DNA from: Siniperca chuatsi
Lineage: Eukaryota; Chordata; Actinopteri; Centrarchiformes; Sinipercidae
Length of the DNA stretch: 64,000 nt
Direction: 5' to 3'
Assembly: GCF_020085105.1 (NCBI RefSeq)
Contig: NC_058042.1
Coordinates: 18,679,001 to 18,743,000 of the forward strand
The notes under the pieces are model-generated. The model saw only the letters and a program-made list of their open reading frames with translations. It searched no databases and had not been told where the DNA came from. Position numbers and translations under genes: made by a program. Below are positions 1 to 12,848 of the stretch, piece by piece (position 1 is the stretch's first letter; every line of letters begins with the position of its first letter).

Positions 1-2260
1 ATGAAGACATCTGCAACTGCTTCAGTGGTAATGTATAATCATTCTTGCCTTTTTAACAGTTACTCTTGTTTACATTTTTGTGTCAGCATAATTTTGATAC
101 AGTTGAAAATCCAAGTGGAGGACGCAATGAGTGTCATTAGAGTGAAATACAAATCCTAGCCCTGCTTTTTGACGAATATATCTCCTCAGCACATTTCTTC
201 CTCTCTCATCTCTGCTGCTGTTGAGTTGAAGTGATTTAAAGTATCTGTAGGAAAACTCAGAGAATAGTGTGTTCCAAGTTTTTGACTGTAAATGTACATC
301 AAAGCATGTGAAACAATTGGGACATTAGGGACTTTTCATGAAGTCCACATATGAGGTAAATCAAAGTTAAAAACTGTTACTTCTCATTGATTTCCCTTAC
401 TAGATTGATACCAGAGAGATGTGTTACAGGAGAATTTTAAGCTCTGACTAGGCAAGATATAGAGTTATAAAATTAGGTTGCAGCTCCGAATCAGCTGATG
501 TTTTGGTGATTCAGTGTATTTTCCTAGTTGGACTAACATCAACACAGCTGTGCTCATGCTGGCACATGCGTCACCACAACAGCTGACATTATTGCAGTTT
601 GTTTAGAGTAGAGGCAAACAGAACTACACATTTCTTTTTGCTAAAAATACATAAAGACCAAACAAAATTATTGTCTTTTGACCAATGATTTTTACTCTCT
701 TCTTTCTCCAGGCCATACTCTCTTGGCAGTGCGAGCGCCATCTGGCACTCAGCTAGATGTTCCCATTCCCAAAGCTGTAAGTTCTACTTCATTGGAACCC
801 ACTGTAGGTTCTTCTTTTAGGCTTCCTTTAATTCAGATGAGATGATTCAGTATGTGCATGCATCTTTCTTTCAGGTCCAGAACAGCCCAGCAAAGTACCA
901 GATCCATCTGAAAAGCACCAATGGGCCGATAGATGTCCTACTTCTTAACAAAGGCTCTGTCAGCTCTGATCCTGTCGTACTGCCAGTCCCACCGTCTGAA
1001 GAAATTTTACGGAACGCCAAATCAGCCATGTCCACTTCATATGAGACAGAAAGCAGTATTACACCTTGTCAGGCTTCAGCTAATACCAAACATAGCACCA
1101 GATCTATACGAACGGCCATGGAGGACACGCGGTGTCTTCAGGCATCGTCGTTTCTAAAAGCTGTGCCTAACAGGACTGATGCATCTGAATGTGAGTATTT
1201 TAGTTTGTACAATTTCTGGAGTGTGTTTTTGTTGATATGCCACTGAAAGAGAAACCTAATACTCCATCTTAGCTTGAAATCAACCCCTTCCCATATTGAT
1301 CCAACGTCTAGATTGGAGAGAATATGACTTTGCTTTGAACTTCAGGGCCATGAAGAACAAAACAACGACATTGATTTTTTTCCCGCAGTTACTCCGTTTC
1401 CTCTGGTACGAGGCAAAGAACTGCTGTTGCAACGACGACTTTAGTTTGAGACCAGAGTCAGTTAATTGAGCAGTATAAAAAGTGGCATGTAAATTACTAA
1501 ATCAAAAAAGTGGATTTAATATTAAGTTAAAAACACCATTTATTTATAACACTGATCAGGTTAATACGTGACCAACATTACTGCTGGTAAAATAGCTTTT
1601 TAGCATCGCTAGTACTCCTTATCTGAACTGAAGAGGAGATAGCACAGACGTCAAGCTCTTCCTTCACTGACTGATGAAAACAGTTTATCAGTTATATATC
1701 TCAGTGGTTGCTGGTTATACAATATATTTCTCTGTGTCTTTGGTTATATCTTGCATGCTCACACAATAATGTGTTCATGCCTTATGCATGTTTCTTTCAT
1801 TGCTGAGGGCATTTACATTGATTTGTGATTTAATATTTTTTTCCAGTGCGAGATTTATCAAAAGACCGGGGGCACCTACTACACCCAACCAAAGGTAGGG
1901 CCCTTGTTGTATCTTGTATCTCTGAATTATTTATTTTCATATGAAATATGATTAAGTGTGTCTTCCCTCATTTTGTAGAAATAATGAATGCAGATCTAAT
2001 CACAGAGCTTATGGCCTCTGAAGGTAAGTGCACTTTATTTTCTGACTTCATATCTATATATATTATATTCATACATACATGATATATTGGTATTTGTAGT
2101 ATATTTGTATTAATCACATGTGTACCTCTGCTTCTCAGTTTTTTCTCCGCTCCTTCGACTGTCTCCGCCCCCATCTGAACATGAATACGTCTATAATCTG
2201 GATGAGAGTGAAGGCCTATGTGACCTCTTTGACATCCCTGTGCTCAATGTTGGACCATGA
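1..2260 (+). CDS. e2f4: E2F4/E2F5-type transcription factor, 3' part (partial at the 5' end)
   Basis: This is the C-terminal half of an E2F family transcription factor, which binds E2F promoter sites as a heterodimer with DP and recruits p107/p130 pocket proteins in the nucleus. Exons by splice site and phase: 1-27 (entered from outside the window), 712-776, 875-1190, 1847-1894, 1979-2023 and 2139-2260 (TGA stop). The first two exons join through a split glycine codon and give the marked-box motif ending EDICNCF...[10 protein letters not shown], followed by [17 protein letters not shown]. The last exon carries the acidic pocket-binding motif [19 protein letters not shown]. The DNA-binding domain lies upstream. 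The tail resembles E2F4, while the CNCF and SGTQL residues recall E2F5. I prefer E2F4, partly because gas8 is next door and both genes lie on human 16q. The symbol is less certain than the family. Confidence 0.85.
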
Positions 2261-2364
2261 ACTGTGTTAAGACTTCAACACAGGAAGTGTTGAAGACTTC
2301 TAACTCCGGAAATGTACATAGTAGTCTGTTTTTAAATAGTTATTTGATTATGACAAATAATAAA
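2261..2364 (+). terminator. 3' UTR and polyadenylation signal of the E2F gene
   Basis: A short 3' UTR follows the TGA stop. A canonical AATAAA hexamer lies at 2359-2364, about 100 bases after the stop, so the transcript probably ends near 2380. Confidence 0.7.
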
Positions 2365-3660
2365 CAAATGATTTTGAATATTGTGTCCACCTCATTCATA
2401 TACTGAGAAGCAAAAATATTAGAAAAACCTTGCAATATAATACAGTCCAATACGACACTGTAACCTACAGCCTCACAGTTAAATCAAGACCTTTTATGAC
2501 AGTGTCAACAGTAAAAACAATGTTTCACAGTATTTATTACAAGACCGATGTAGTAAATTGGATTACAATATGCATGAGTTTAAATTCTGGTCAAACGTGA
2601 ATCTTTCTTCAGCTTTGTAGTGCTATTTTCTCAGTGTTGATTTTAAAAATTGCACACATGCAATTTACACTGTGGTGCCACTTAAGATGTTGCATAACAG
2701 TACTTCTTTGGTACTTACAGACACTGGTACTTTAAGCTAAATGCAAACATTGGCATGTAAGCATGCTCGTGTTAAGTTGGTGTAATGTTTACCATGATCA
2801 CCATCTTAGTATTGCATTTTAGCATGCTAAAATTTGCTGGTTAGCACAAAACACCAAGTACCGCAGAGGTTGATGGGAATGTTATTAGTTTTGCCTCATT
2901 AAGTCATTAGGATTCATCCTCTGGGGACCATGGATGTCTGCATAAATATTTCAGTCTGGACCAAAGTGGTAGACTGAGCTGCTATGGTTAAAAAATACTC
3001 TAGCACATATTTATTCTAGATAGGGGCTGTAAGTATACTGAATGAATGCCCTGCAGTCTAAGGAGAGCTGCTCAGCTCTGCAGTTCAGTCTGATCTCCCT
3101 GTGAAGAAGCTCAACAGTTGTGTTCGTCCTCTTGTAGGCTTACCACTTCACCACTGCATGCACACATGAAACAGCACAGCACCAGAGTGAGGGCAGGAGG
3201 TACCTAAATAAGATCAAATAGTGTGAAATTATATTTATACATCATTTAGTACATGTGAATTCTGCAGTGTTGGAGTTGCTGCAGTTCCAGGGGATGAAAA
3301 CCAGAATGACGAGATCAGGGAAACTCCCATGGAGAAATGTGAACAAACCTTTTTGTTATTATATTGTTTTATCTGTGAGAACTGTGTTTCATTATTATCT
3401 GTTCTTGCACCAGTTTCCACTTATGTGTGCCCACAGGAGCAGTTGTTGACAAGCATGAATAAACATGATATCTGCTTACAAATACATTATAGTATGCTAT
3501 AAACCATGTATTCAGTGTTTATATTCTGCTAATAAATGCTAAATAGGGAGTAACAAGTGTTGTAGTTTTGGATGTAAAAGTCGTCAGTGCTTGAGTAAAT
3601 GTGCACAGTTGTGGTGTTTCATTGGAGAGTCAGTGCTGCTACAGCTCGCCCCCTCCTGCT
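2365..3660. other. Intergenic region between the E2F gene and gas8
   Basis: No conserved coding exon is visible. A diverged teleost interspersed repeat lies at about 2712-2995 (listed separately). Open frames near 3235-3449 on both strands are short and resemble no family I know. Confidence 0.6.
2712..2995. repeat. Teleost interspersed repeat, copy 1 (GCTAAATGC / TTTCAGTCTGGACC family)
   Basis: This stretch shares ordered landmarks with 24178-24455: a 'gctaaatgc' segment, a run of 'agcatgct' words, 'aatgtttaccatg', and a 3' part with 'atttcagtctg' then 'gtagactga' and 'tggttaaaaa'. Such sequences are frequent in fish genomes. I cannot assign it to a transposon class. Confidence 0.65.
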
Positions 3661-3663
3661 CAT

Positions 3664-3677
3664 GTTGCTATGGCAAC
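3664..3677 (+). promoter_or_regulatory. Candidate RFX X-box upstream of gas8
   Basis: GTTGCTATGGCAAC matches the palindromic X-box consensus GTTGCCATGGCAAC at 13 of 14 positions. It lies 125 bases before the gas8 start codon, next to a C-rich stretch at about 3648-3657. RFX factors switch on motile and sensory cilium genes through such sites close to the start, and gas8 is a ciliary gene. The motif is seen directly; binding is inferred. Confidence 0.75.
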
Positions 3678-3802
3678 ACATGTTTGAGACAGCAGGCTTG
3701 AAAGAGAAGTGGACTTCTGAGTTTAAGTGCTAACTCTGTGCTAGCTTCTAAAAACGACCGACACATTGCCTGGCTCTCTTTGTTATTTGCGCAATATATA
3801 CG

Positions 3803-6800
3803 ATGGTGAGCAAAGCGTTCTTTAAATTAATTAATTACAACCATGTTGTTCATAGTGAGCTAACCACAGTAAATAGCTAACGTTAGCTGTTAGCTACCTA
3901 GCAGCTAATGCTTGGTTGGTGTGTGAATTTCATATTTGGCTCCTCGTTGCCCCAGTTTGTGCTTCTCATATGTTATCATTACATTCATGAGACAGACTGG
4001 GGCTAGATGAAAATGTTAAAGAAATAAGCTAGGTTGCATGTAGAAAGCAGTTTTAACCTTTTCTTTTTATTATGTTGACCTTTGTCCAGCCACCCAAAAA
4101 CAAAGGCACAAGTAAAAAGCCTGCAAAGGCAAGGACGCCCACACTGATAGATGGCCTTACCAAGGAGGAGATGTCCAAGGAGCAGGTCGGAGCTTAAGTG
4201 TGATGTGTGTTTGAAAGTGTGGAGGGATGTTTGGATGATTTATGTCAGGAGGAAATAACAGTTTCCTGCTCAAAGTGATCTGTACAATTCAAGTATAGTA
4301 TTAGTATTGTGCTTTCATACGGCTGGGCGACTCCCAAGAGACAGATTTAAACAAGAATGGTCAAAATCAATTCAGCAGAGCCCGAGACATCCTGGCTTTC
4401 AGTTCCTAGTTTGGGTCTTGGTCTCAAAACACTGGAAACTACCAGTAGCATCTTTTCATTAGTGCCTCTCTGCCTGCTAAAATACGTGTCAAGCTCCAAC
4501 CCCCCAGTTTTGATGCTGGCATTTTGCTATAATCTCTAATCCCATGCCCAGATAGCCCTGAAGACATCATCAAGATTATTTTCCCAGACTTTCTCCAGAG
4601 CCACAGAATACATTATCTTCCCATACATTGTCTGGCTCAGATATGCCCACACACACAAATATATTACTGTATTTCAGCTGGAAGAGCACATTGTGCACCT
4701 TCGAGAGGAGCTTGATAGAGAGAGGGAGGAGAGAAACTACTTTCAGCTGGAGAGGGACAAGATCCACACCTTTTGGGAGATCACAGACAGACAACTAGAG
4801 GAGGTCAAGGCTGAACGGAAAAGCTTAGATAAGGACATAGAAGAGGATGAGGGGCGCCACCAAGTAGAGATCAAGGTAAGGTTAATACACAGATATACCG
4901 TAGCTACACAGTCAAACTGCACCCAGATTCACAAGATAGATTTTCCCAAGTCTGTATTTTAAGCCAGAATAAGTCAGAACAGGTAACAAGGCTGCCCCAT
5001 TTTAAAGGATCCTCAAATGCAGTCAATACATGCAAACTTTTTTGACTGAATTTGGAGGACACAATCAGTGTATCCTTTGCTATCCTCAGTGTCCTACAAT
5101 CCATCGTTCGTCAGTCATTTCTTTAGTGGCGTGTACAGGTTGTCCTCTCAATTTTAAAAGCCAGAAAAAAACGTGATCACATTGCATTTACTGGATACAA
5201 GCACTCAATTTGTCATCAGTCCATATATATCACTTGAAATGAACATCACTTTTAATATATTATTGAATTAGTAGACCAACAAAAAGCCACTTGGAAGTGT
5301 AAATACATCCTGTGAGATACTGTTATGTTGTTAATCACAGTTTGTTACAATAAAATGGGAGTCACGATTATATTTATGTTGTAAGTTAAACCTCACAATT
5401 CATAATGTAAATACATGTGTGACGAAACATTCCCTGAAACAATACTGAAGGGCCCAGCTCAACTAAACACCAGTTATTGGGTGCCCGCCCGATGACCCTG
5501 TAGACTAGCCTGCACTCTTACACTCACAGACAACTTCATATTGAAAACACGTTCTTTTCTTTGGTAAGACAGGTCAAGGGACATGACTCATGAAAAGTTT
5601 CTCATACCAGAGAGGTTGCTGCCTAGTGGCTAGTAGTTTAGTAGAACCAGATATACAGCGATGATGGTTGGACAACTGAGTGGGCCATGGTACTCAAATG
5701 AAACTACCTAAACAAGTCAGTTGGGCCAGCCACTGTAGCTTAGCCTAAGCAGATACAATGTAGATATAAGACCGAGTCAAGCCGCAGAGTACCTGCTCTT
5801 TGCTTAGGTGAGAGTAGGATTTAAAAGCAGCTTAAAGGTAAGTTAGGTCAGAGGGCCCAGTAGATTTTGATGGCACAGGATGATACTCACTGCAGGGCTT
5901 AATGATAGGTCAAAACAAAATTTAACATGAATACTGGGCTCCCATAGGAATACTCACCCAACTTTTGGCACATTTTACTGTGTATTGATAACTGGCAATC
6001 AAATATTGTCCATGGACAGATTTAATGGCTGAATTAATTTTATATTGCACATGATTTTTTCCCCACTAGGTGTATAAGCAGAAGATGAAGCACCTCCTGT
6101 GCGAACACCAGAACACGATCTCTGAGTTGAAAGCAGATGGTTTAGTCTCCACTGAGGTGGTGCAGAAAGAGCAAGAACAATTAGAGACTGAGCTTCATAA
6201 GAAAATGAGAGCCACCATGGTAGACATGCAGGAGCTTGACATTGAAAACCTTGTCAAGGAGCTTGAACTGGTTTGTAGTACACATCAAGTCTATTTTATT
6301 CTATTATGTTTCTCTTTACCCTGATATATTTCAATGAGTATCAATTCTACAAACAACAGTTTGGTTGTTATCTCAACAGAAACATGATGAAGAAATGACC
6401 AAAACAAGGAACAGCTGGGAGAAGCAACTCACAGGTAAATAACTAATCTCATTTTGTGTTGAATTCAACTCATTCACAAACTAAGTGGGACTGTGATTTT
6501 GTGTCGCTACTTGAGTAGAAATTCAAGCAAAGTATGAGAAAAAGATGGAGTTGCTTCCACAAGAGCTGGACAACATGAGGAAAAATGAGACCAGTGAGAG
6601 AGAGGATCATTGGAGCAGCCACATCAGCGCTCTTATAGAAGACCACAACAAAGCTTTCAGTGAGGCTAATGTACTCGTTAATCGCATGCAACAGGATTTG
6701 GATATGAATGAGTCACTCAAGGTATAAGTGCACACATTCAGCATCTTTGTCAGACTGACACTGAAGACATTTCAGATGTTTGTTTGCAACTCATGATTGT

Positions 6801-8391
6801 TTTCATTATTTCTACAATTAATTGATAAATTGTCTAGTTAAATGGCCATCACAATTTCCCAGAGCCCAAGATGGTGTCTTGAAATTGCTTGCTTTGATTG
6901 ATAATCAGTTTGATACCTGATTCAAAATAATATGAAACATAGAAAAGTCTTCAGGTTTGAGAAGCTGTAACAAGAATGTTAATTTTTCCTTGATAAATTA
7001 CTCAAAATTGTTGACAAATAATTTTCTGTCGTTTGACTAATTGTTCCAGCAGTAGTTTTGATCCAGTTATGTTATTTTTCACATGGTATGTTTTATTGGC
7101 TTTTCTTAGACACAAATTAAAGACATGAAGGCGAAACAGAAGGAGAAGGAAAAGGACCTGGTCCCTGTTTTGCAGGATAACAAACGTCTCGCTGAGCTTC
7201 TCTTGAAAGTCGAGGAGGAAAACGCTGAATATCAGAAAAAAATAAAATACTATGTGACGAAAAAGGTTATGTTGATGTCGATGTTTGTGAATTTTTGAAA
7301 ACTGAATTTACTGTTGAAACTTGTGCACTTATATTTGTTGCTACCAGTACCTTAAATGGTGCCTTGCTTGGCATGTGTCTTAGTAACTGACATGTAACAT
7401 ACTGTACATAGTTATAAGGCTAATTTGTGACATTGTTTTTGGCAGGATTCCAATGAAAAGGTCAAAGAAAAGGAGTTGAGTGATCTGAAATGGGATTATG
7501 AGGTACTGGAACAGAAATTCAGCAAGGTAAAAGCTAAGATTGACTTTCACAGTGTCATGTTGCTCAAATGTTTACTTGACTCATGTGAGCCAAGTGCTTT
7601 GTGCAGTTGTGGGTATTTATGTGTGTTTTCTGTCTTTGTGTATGTGTGCACATGTGCTTGTGTGTACATTTCACACAGCTTCAGCTGGAAAGGGACGAAC
7701 TGTACATGACATTCTCTCAGAATATTCAGAAGGTGCAGCATAAAGCAGGTTTAAAGGGCATTTTGCTGGAAAGGAAGCTGAAAGTCCTGACCGACAGCCT
7801 GGAGAAGACACAGGCTCAGCTCAGCTCGGTGCTTTCTGCCTCTAACGTGGACCAAACTGCCCTTGGTGGGGTCACTAACAGAATTGAGGTACTGTTGTAT
7901 ATCCCCCCTTTTGTTTGCTCATCTATAGTCATTCACACCCTTGTACTCTTAAACATGGATGCCATCTACAATCTTTGAAATATAAGTTGTGGTGTCTATT
8001 TTATGCATGTTGCCCTACTGTTCGTACAACAACATGAAAGAAACCTGCTTTTGCTTTTAGGAAAATCTTGACTCCAGTAATAATTCCATCAAGAACTTAA
8101 AGTATAAAAACGCTCAGATTTCCAAGGTTAGTTGTTAATTTACTTCCTGAAAGTGCTGTAATGCATTTGTTTAACTAATGATGATGTTCAGTCTGTTTTT
8201 ATAGCAATATTCATACTTAAGTGAAACAACTTTGGATCCGGCAGGCCCGTAAGGATTTGCTGCTGACCTACGAAGCAAAGCAAAGGGCTCTTGGTGTCCC
8301 TGTGGAGGAGCTTTGTGTAAAGCCCTTTGAGAGCAGTCTCGCTGGGAAAAGTCTGGAACAAGACTTGGGTCCTGGGTTTTCCCCAAAATGA
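3803..8391 (+). CDS. gas8: Growth arrest-specific 8 / dynein regulatory complex subunit 4 (complete)
   Basis: This protein is a coiled-coil subunit of the nexin-dynein regulatory complex, which links axonemal doublets and coordinates dynein in motile cilia and flagella. Coding exons: 3803-3805 (the ATG only), 4090-4185, 4678-4875, 6070-6270, 6380-6434, 6519-6721, 7110-7265, 7446-7526, 7679-7888, 8061-8126 and 8245-8391 (TGA). All junctions are GT-AG and in phase, giving about 471 residues, close to the human protein (478). Landmarks are a basic Lys-rich N-terminus, then [20 protein letters not shown] and [13 protein letters not shown], near-identical to the mammalian protein, followed by almost continuous heptad-rich coiled coil. 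The C-terminus keeps a DLLLTYEAK motif. An RFX X-box sits upstream. The middle coiled coil (exons 4-7) is more diverged from human than the N-terminal part. No break was found. Confidence 0.95.
6795..7052. repeat. Inverted-repeat element with ATTAAT ends, copy A (gas8 intron 6)
   Basis: This is a diverged member of a family also seen at 44597-44914, 45822-46096, 53578-53800 and 56204-56635. It starts with 'ttcattatttctacaattaattga', holds 'cagagcccaagatg' and 'tcttgaaattgctt' internally, and ends 'ttgacaaataattttctgtcgtttgactaattg'. The ends are rough inverted repeats, which suggests a non-autonomous DNA transposon. Confidence 0.55.
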
Positions 8392-8950
8392 GAAGCCATG
8401 AAAAAGTCTGAACCATTTACAGCAAATCTCACTTTCTTTTCATCTTTTCTCATTACAATCTAAATTTGTTTCTCATACTTTCCTTTGACACAAAAATATT
8501 AACATGAAATATTGTTTTCTCTATCTCATAATTATGAATTGCCATCTTGTAATTATGAGAAAACAATGGTCTGGGAGTTTAGGGTAAAAGGTCCGTCATG
8601 TTCTTGATTCCCACTGCCCTCCAAAGGCAGAGATACGTAACTACAGACAAACTTAAGTTAAGAATAACGGGTTAAAGTGTTCAGGCTGACCAGCAAACTG
8701 TGCAACAGATATAACAGTTGTAATGTCTTACCTATAACATGATAGCTGCTTTCTTCAGCTTTCTTGTCCATTTGAACTAGTTTGTTCAACACAAATTATT
8801 TTTATTTCTTTTATCATCATTCTCATATCAGCATCTTTTATCTTGAGTAAATAGTTGAAATTGATATAATAATGAATATAGAATTAAATACATTTAAATA
8901 TGTGATTTAAAGCAGTTGAAAAATCACATATTTAAATGTATGATAATGAT

Positions 8951-9141
8951 AACTCTAAATTGCCCGTATTGAATGAATGTGAGAGTGAATGGTTGTCTGT
9001 CCTTGTCTGTGTCTGTGTTAGCCCTGCGACGAGTTGGCCACTGTCCAGGGTGTACCCTGCCTAAGGCCCAAAGTCACTGGGATAGGCTCCAGTCACCCGC
9101 GACCCCTAACGGGACCAAGCGGTAGAAAATGGAAATGGATT
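8951..9141 (+). repeat. Teleost LINE/SINE 3'-tail repeat
   Basis: The order 'ctctaaattgcccgta', 'gtgtgagagtgaatgg'-like text, 'gccctgcgacgagttggc', 'gtccagggtgtaccctgcct', 'gggataggctccag', 'cgcgacccctaacgg' and a final GGAAATGGAT tail is that of a very common fish repeat, probably the 3' end of an L2/CR1-type LINE or a SINE that borrows it. It is on the + strand and truncated at its 5' side. Confidence 0.7.
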
Positions 9142-10073
9142 TAAAGCAGTTGCGGATACGCTGCTAAGCTAGTGACACTCCTTTACCTAAATTATTTAAT
9201 GCAAACATTTGAAAACACAGTAAAGATTTTAACATTTTAACAAATTAAGATTTTGTGATTGGATTAAAAAGGACAAAAGCCAAACATGTTTCCCTGTGGT
9301 GGAGGAACAGAAATGAATACATAAATTCAAGAAAACCAGATCTTAGCTCCTGTGGAAGCAACAGAACAAATCATGAGTGCAGTAGTGGTCCTGAGAGGTC
9401 ATGGGTTACTAATTAAACCATGTATACTGGTCCTTGTGTGTCACACTGCAGCCACCCTGTTCATTCAGCACTATATTGCTAGTTTGAAAATACCTGTACT
9501 TGATGGGATTTTATTCTGTTGGTGGTATTTGTCAAGTGTTTGATTTCAATGACTGGGCAACACGTGCCACTTTATTACTGTTTCTTTTTTTGTTTTTTAA
9601 AGTATGACTATGTCCATATACGTCCTTGAGGGGACATTGTGGAATAACTCCAGTCTGAAAGTCATAACCAAACCAGAAACAACTTTGTCATGGCTGGAGA
9701 TATGGAAGAACTGTTAACTGATAATTCATCTCATTTTCTCAAGAGTCATTTTGGAATCTCTTTCAGCAACATTTTGTAGGTTAACCATACTGTAACTCCC
9801 ATGTGCTGCTGTTGAGTTAAAACTGAACCCGAACTTCATTATTTTATTATTGCTAGAGATAAAGAGAAGCTGTCTAAACCTTTCCCAAAGCTTCTTGCCA
9901 CAGCACATCCATATATTATACACACTTCTACAGGACACAACCCAAATGTAATGGGAAACCATCAAAGGAAACCTGTGATGCTGAGCTACTCATCTGTAAA
10001 ACATATTGCTTACTACATTGCTTACTGTAATGTAGGGTTATTGTAGCTTAAATGTGCAGCTGTTTTAGGCACT

Positions 10074-10107
10074 GGCCCAGGGGTCTGACCACCAAGACCC
10101 CTGGGCC
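10074..10107. other. Perfect 13-bp hairpin
   Basis: GGCCCAGGGGTCT at 10074-10086 is followed, after an 8-base loop, by its exact reverse complement at 10095-10107. It is far more GC-rich than its surroundings. Its function is unknown; it may be the remains of a mobile element. Confidence 0.7.
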
Positions 10108-12848
10108 CATGCCAGGTAGGCCTGTTCATTAATCCATGCCTGCATGTAGAGAGATGAAGATCTGTAGAGGGACGGAGTTGCCTCTTTTAAAAACTTCTAT
10201 AGTTTGTAATAAAGCCTTTCCTCTCAGTATCAGCAACACTTTACTGTTGCACAAAGGGAATCCAGGGTTCTGGTGCCCTGTTATATACTCTGTAAATTCA
10301 TTAATGTCTTTCACACAGATTCAAGAAGAAGAAGGGTGTTTGTGTGTGTGATTTTAATAATTAGGCCTTTTTGCTGTTATGTATTTGTAAAGCACAATGG
10401 GGCATTCTGTTTAAATATGTATGTTCCTTGTTAATGTTCTTGAATAAAGAATTAAGAAATTAAGATAAAGTGATAGTGCTGCTTTATCAATTATAAGCCA
10501 CTAACGCCAAGCTTTGCAGTGTATTTATTTTTTTGTGCAGCAAAACAAACATTTTACTGATGCAGAGTATCTGTTCTATTTGTGCAATCTGTACTTAAAA
10601 AGCAATGGGTTTATAGCCAGTTAGGACGTAGTAATACGTGACTAGTGTGGGAAAACCTCTGTTGAAGTGCTTTTTATAACTGCATCTGTAAATGATGTAT
10701 CATAATTACAGCAATGATTGTTTTTATTTTGGTATTTGGGTTCTCAGGATGGATCACATGAAGGTGATTGTGGCCTTGATGTCCCTCTAAAAAACAAGAA
10801 AACTTCAGTAGAGGTCATTCTTAACAATAGGTGACAGATATAACACACAAAGACAAAACCCCACCACATTAACTTGATATCTGACAGAGTTAAAGGGGCT
10901 GATCATATTCAGTGGGTTATTTTATGTATATGTTTTGGAACTGCAACCCTTTGTTGTTGAAACCTTGACTATAGCAATCAAAGAGTGTGAAAGAGAGGGT
11001 GTGTTGAATTTTTATTTTGTTTGTCTTTTTAGTTTTTTTTTGTGTGTATCAATATACAGTATGTATCTTTCTTTGTTTTTGTTTGCTTATTATTGTAACT
11101 TGGATACTTTAAAACATGCTTAGCGTGAATTGTTGTAAAGAGGAGTGATGTTATGTTATTTTTCGGATTAAAAAGATTTAAAAATAAAGGATAAAAACAA
11201 AATATTCATATCCATTAGCTGCAATTTAAATAAATCCATCATAGATAAAACAGCAAGTGATATAATATATCTTTCCATTGGAAGATGGGGACAAGCCCTA
11301 AAAGTTGGACTCAAACCAAGTATTCCAATCTCAAAAGCTAGTTTTACTAGCTGATTTCTGCCATACCTGCGTTTCCAGCAGAGAGGAGGGATGTATGGGG
11401 TGGATTCAGTTTCTCATTGAATATTCCTGTGGTGAATCGAGCCCTGCTGCACTGAGTGATCGCTGTTCCCTGCACTATAAATAATACAGGAGGAAGTTAT
11501 TGTCCCTGTGCAGGCCACAGTATCATACAGCTAAAGCAAGTGGAGGGAGGGGGTGGTCTTTTCACTCAGCCCTCTTGGGTTTCAGGGCCTGCAGACAGCG
11601 GTCTGACTCTGGGGAGCCTGCTGCTGTGCCCTTGCACAGGGCTCAATTGTAAGTCCGGCCGACTGAGGGGTAAATGTGTCTAAACAGTGACAGCCTGCAC
11701 AGTCCTGCTGGCCCGGCCCTGTCGGTAAGACTACACCCCAACAAACCCAGAGTCACAAGATGAGTCCCAGCTGAGAGACAGCTCAATAGGGAATCAGTCA
11801 GTGGGAGACATCGGTCAGTTAGAGAATGGGATAGATATCCTGGGTGTGATTAACATGATCCAGATTTTCACCTTGTTTGAGCACCTAGCTGAGTGCTGTG
11901 ACCTTCCTGTAGCCTCATGATGCTCCAAAATACTGAACTGCGAACACATAAAAAATTGTACATCCAAATAGTAGCAGTGACCTAAAGACAAGTCCTGTTT
12001 TAAGGGATCTTGTACACCCAAGCCTCACCACACTGCTCTCTCCTTTTCCTCCGCACATTGTCATAGAAAACAGCCATCCAACATACTGTAGCATGACAAT
12101 ATAACTCATGAAATATGAAGCCAAGTGCCCCAAACAGCTGAAAGCACAGAGAAAGATAGAGGACGCAGGTGGGAGGGGTGCAGGAGGAGAGAGTGAAAGG
12201 TAGAGAAAGTCAGAGTGATGGTGAAACTGAGTGGCACTCAGAAGGAGGTAAGCTCCGAGTGTGTTGACACCGCTGAGTTAGAGATGCTGGCAAAAGCTTG
12301 AAAGGATACTTAAAGAAATGATTGGATAAACTGTTGGTGAGTAATGAATTGTTTTTTCTCAAGTTTTCATTATTGTGAGTGATTGATATTTCAGATTTAC
12401 AAAAATTACTTTAAATAGGAAAAGATGTATGCTTTGCTGTATTTGTAAAGCTGTGATCTCTTTAAGAATCAGAACTGTGTAATTAACTGTGTATTTAAAT
12501 ATCTTACTTCACATTCATAACTTTTCATTGGCCACTCTTTTCATCACATATGGACCTACCTTTATTACTTGATAGTCTTATAGTTTTTATAAGTTAAGTA
12601 CATTACTGATACTTGTTTTAGTAACCATGCAGTGCAAGTGGTATGGTGATGTGGTGGCCAGTGATTAACGTTTAATGACTGGCCGTTCTCCCCTCTCTGC
12701 TGAGATACTTTACTCCTTGAGTCCATCCCATCGCTGGAAATGAAAAAAACAGCATCCGTTTAAACACAAGGTGTTGTAAAATCATCATGAAAAACAGCCT
12801 GAAGAGAATGATGTGACACCACTGTATCACTGTGCATGCTGGCATGAG

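Larger units (their letters stand above)
8392..12848. other. Intergenic region between gas8 and strc
   Basis: No recognised gene. It holds a fish repeat at 8951-9141, a perfect hairpin at 10074-10107 and an AATAAA hexamer at about 10443-10448 that could end a long gas8 3' UTR. A possible 5' UTR exon of strc may end at the donor-like 'ttggtgagtaatg' near 12333. Open frames here (for example 11456-11683) look random. Confidence 0.5.

Noticed and set aside
1388..1443. Possible extra E2F exon after 'cccgcag'
   Set aside because: It runs into a stop unless a tiny exon with a poor donor is assumed, and exons 875-1190 and 1847-1894 already join in phase.
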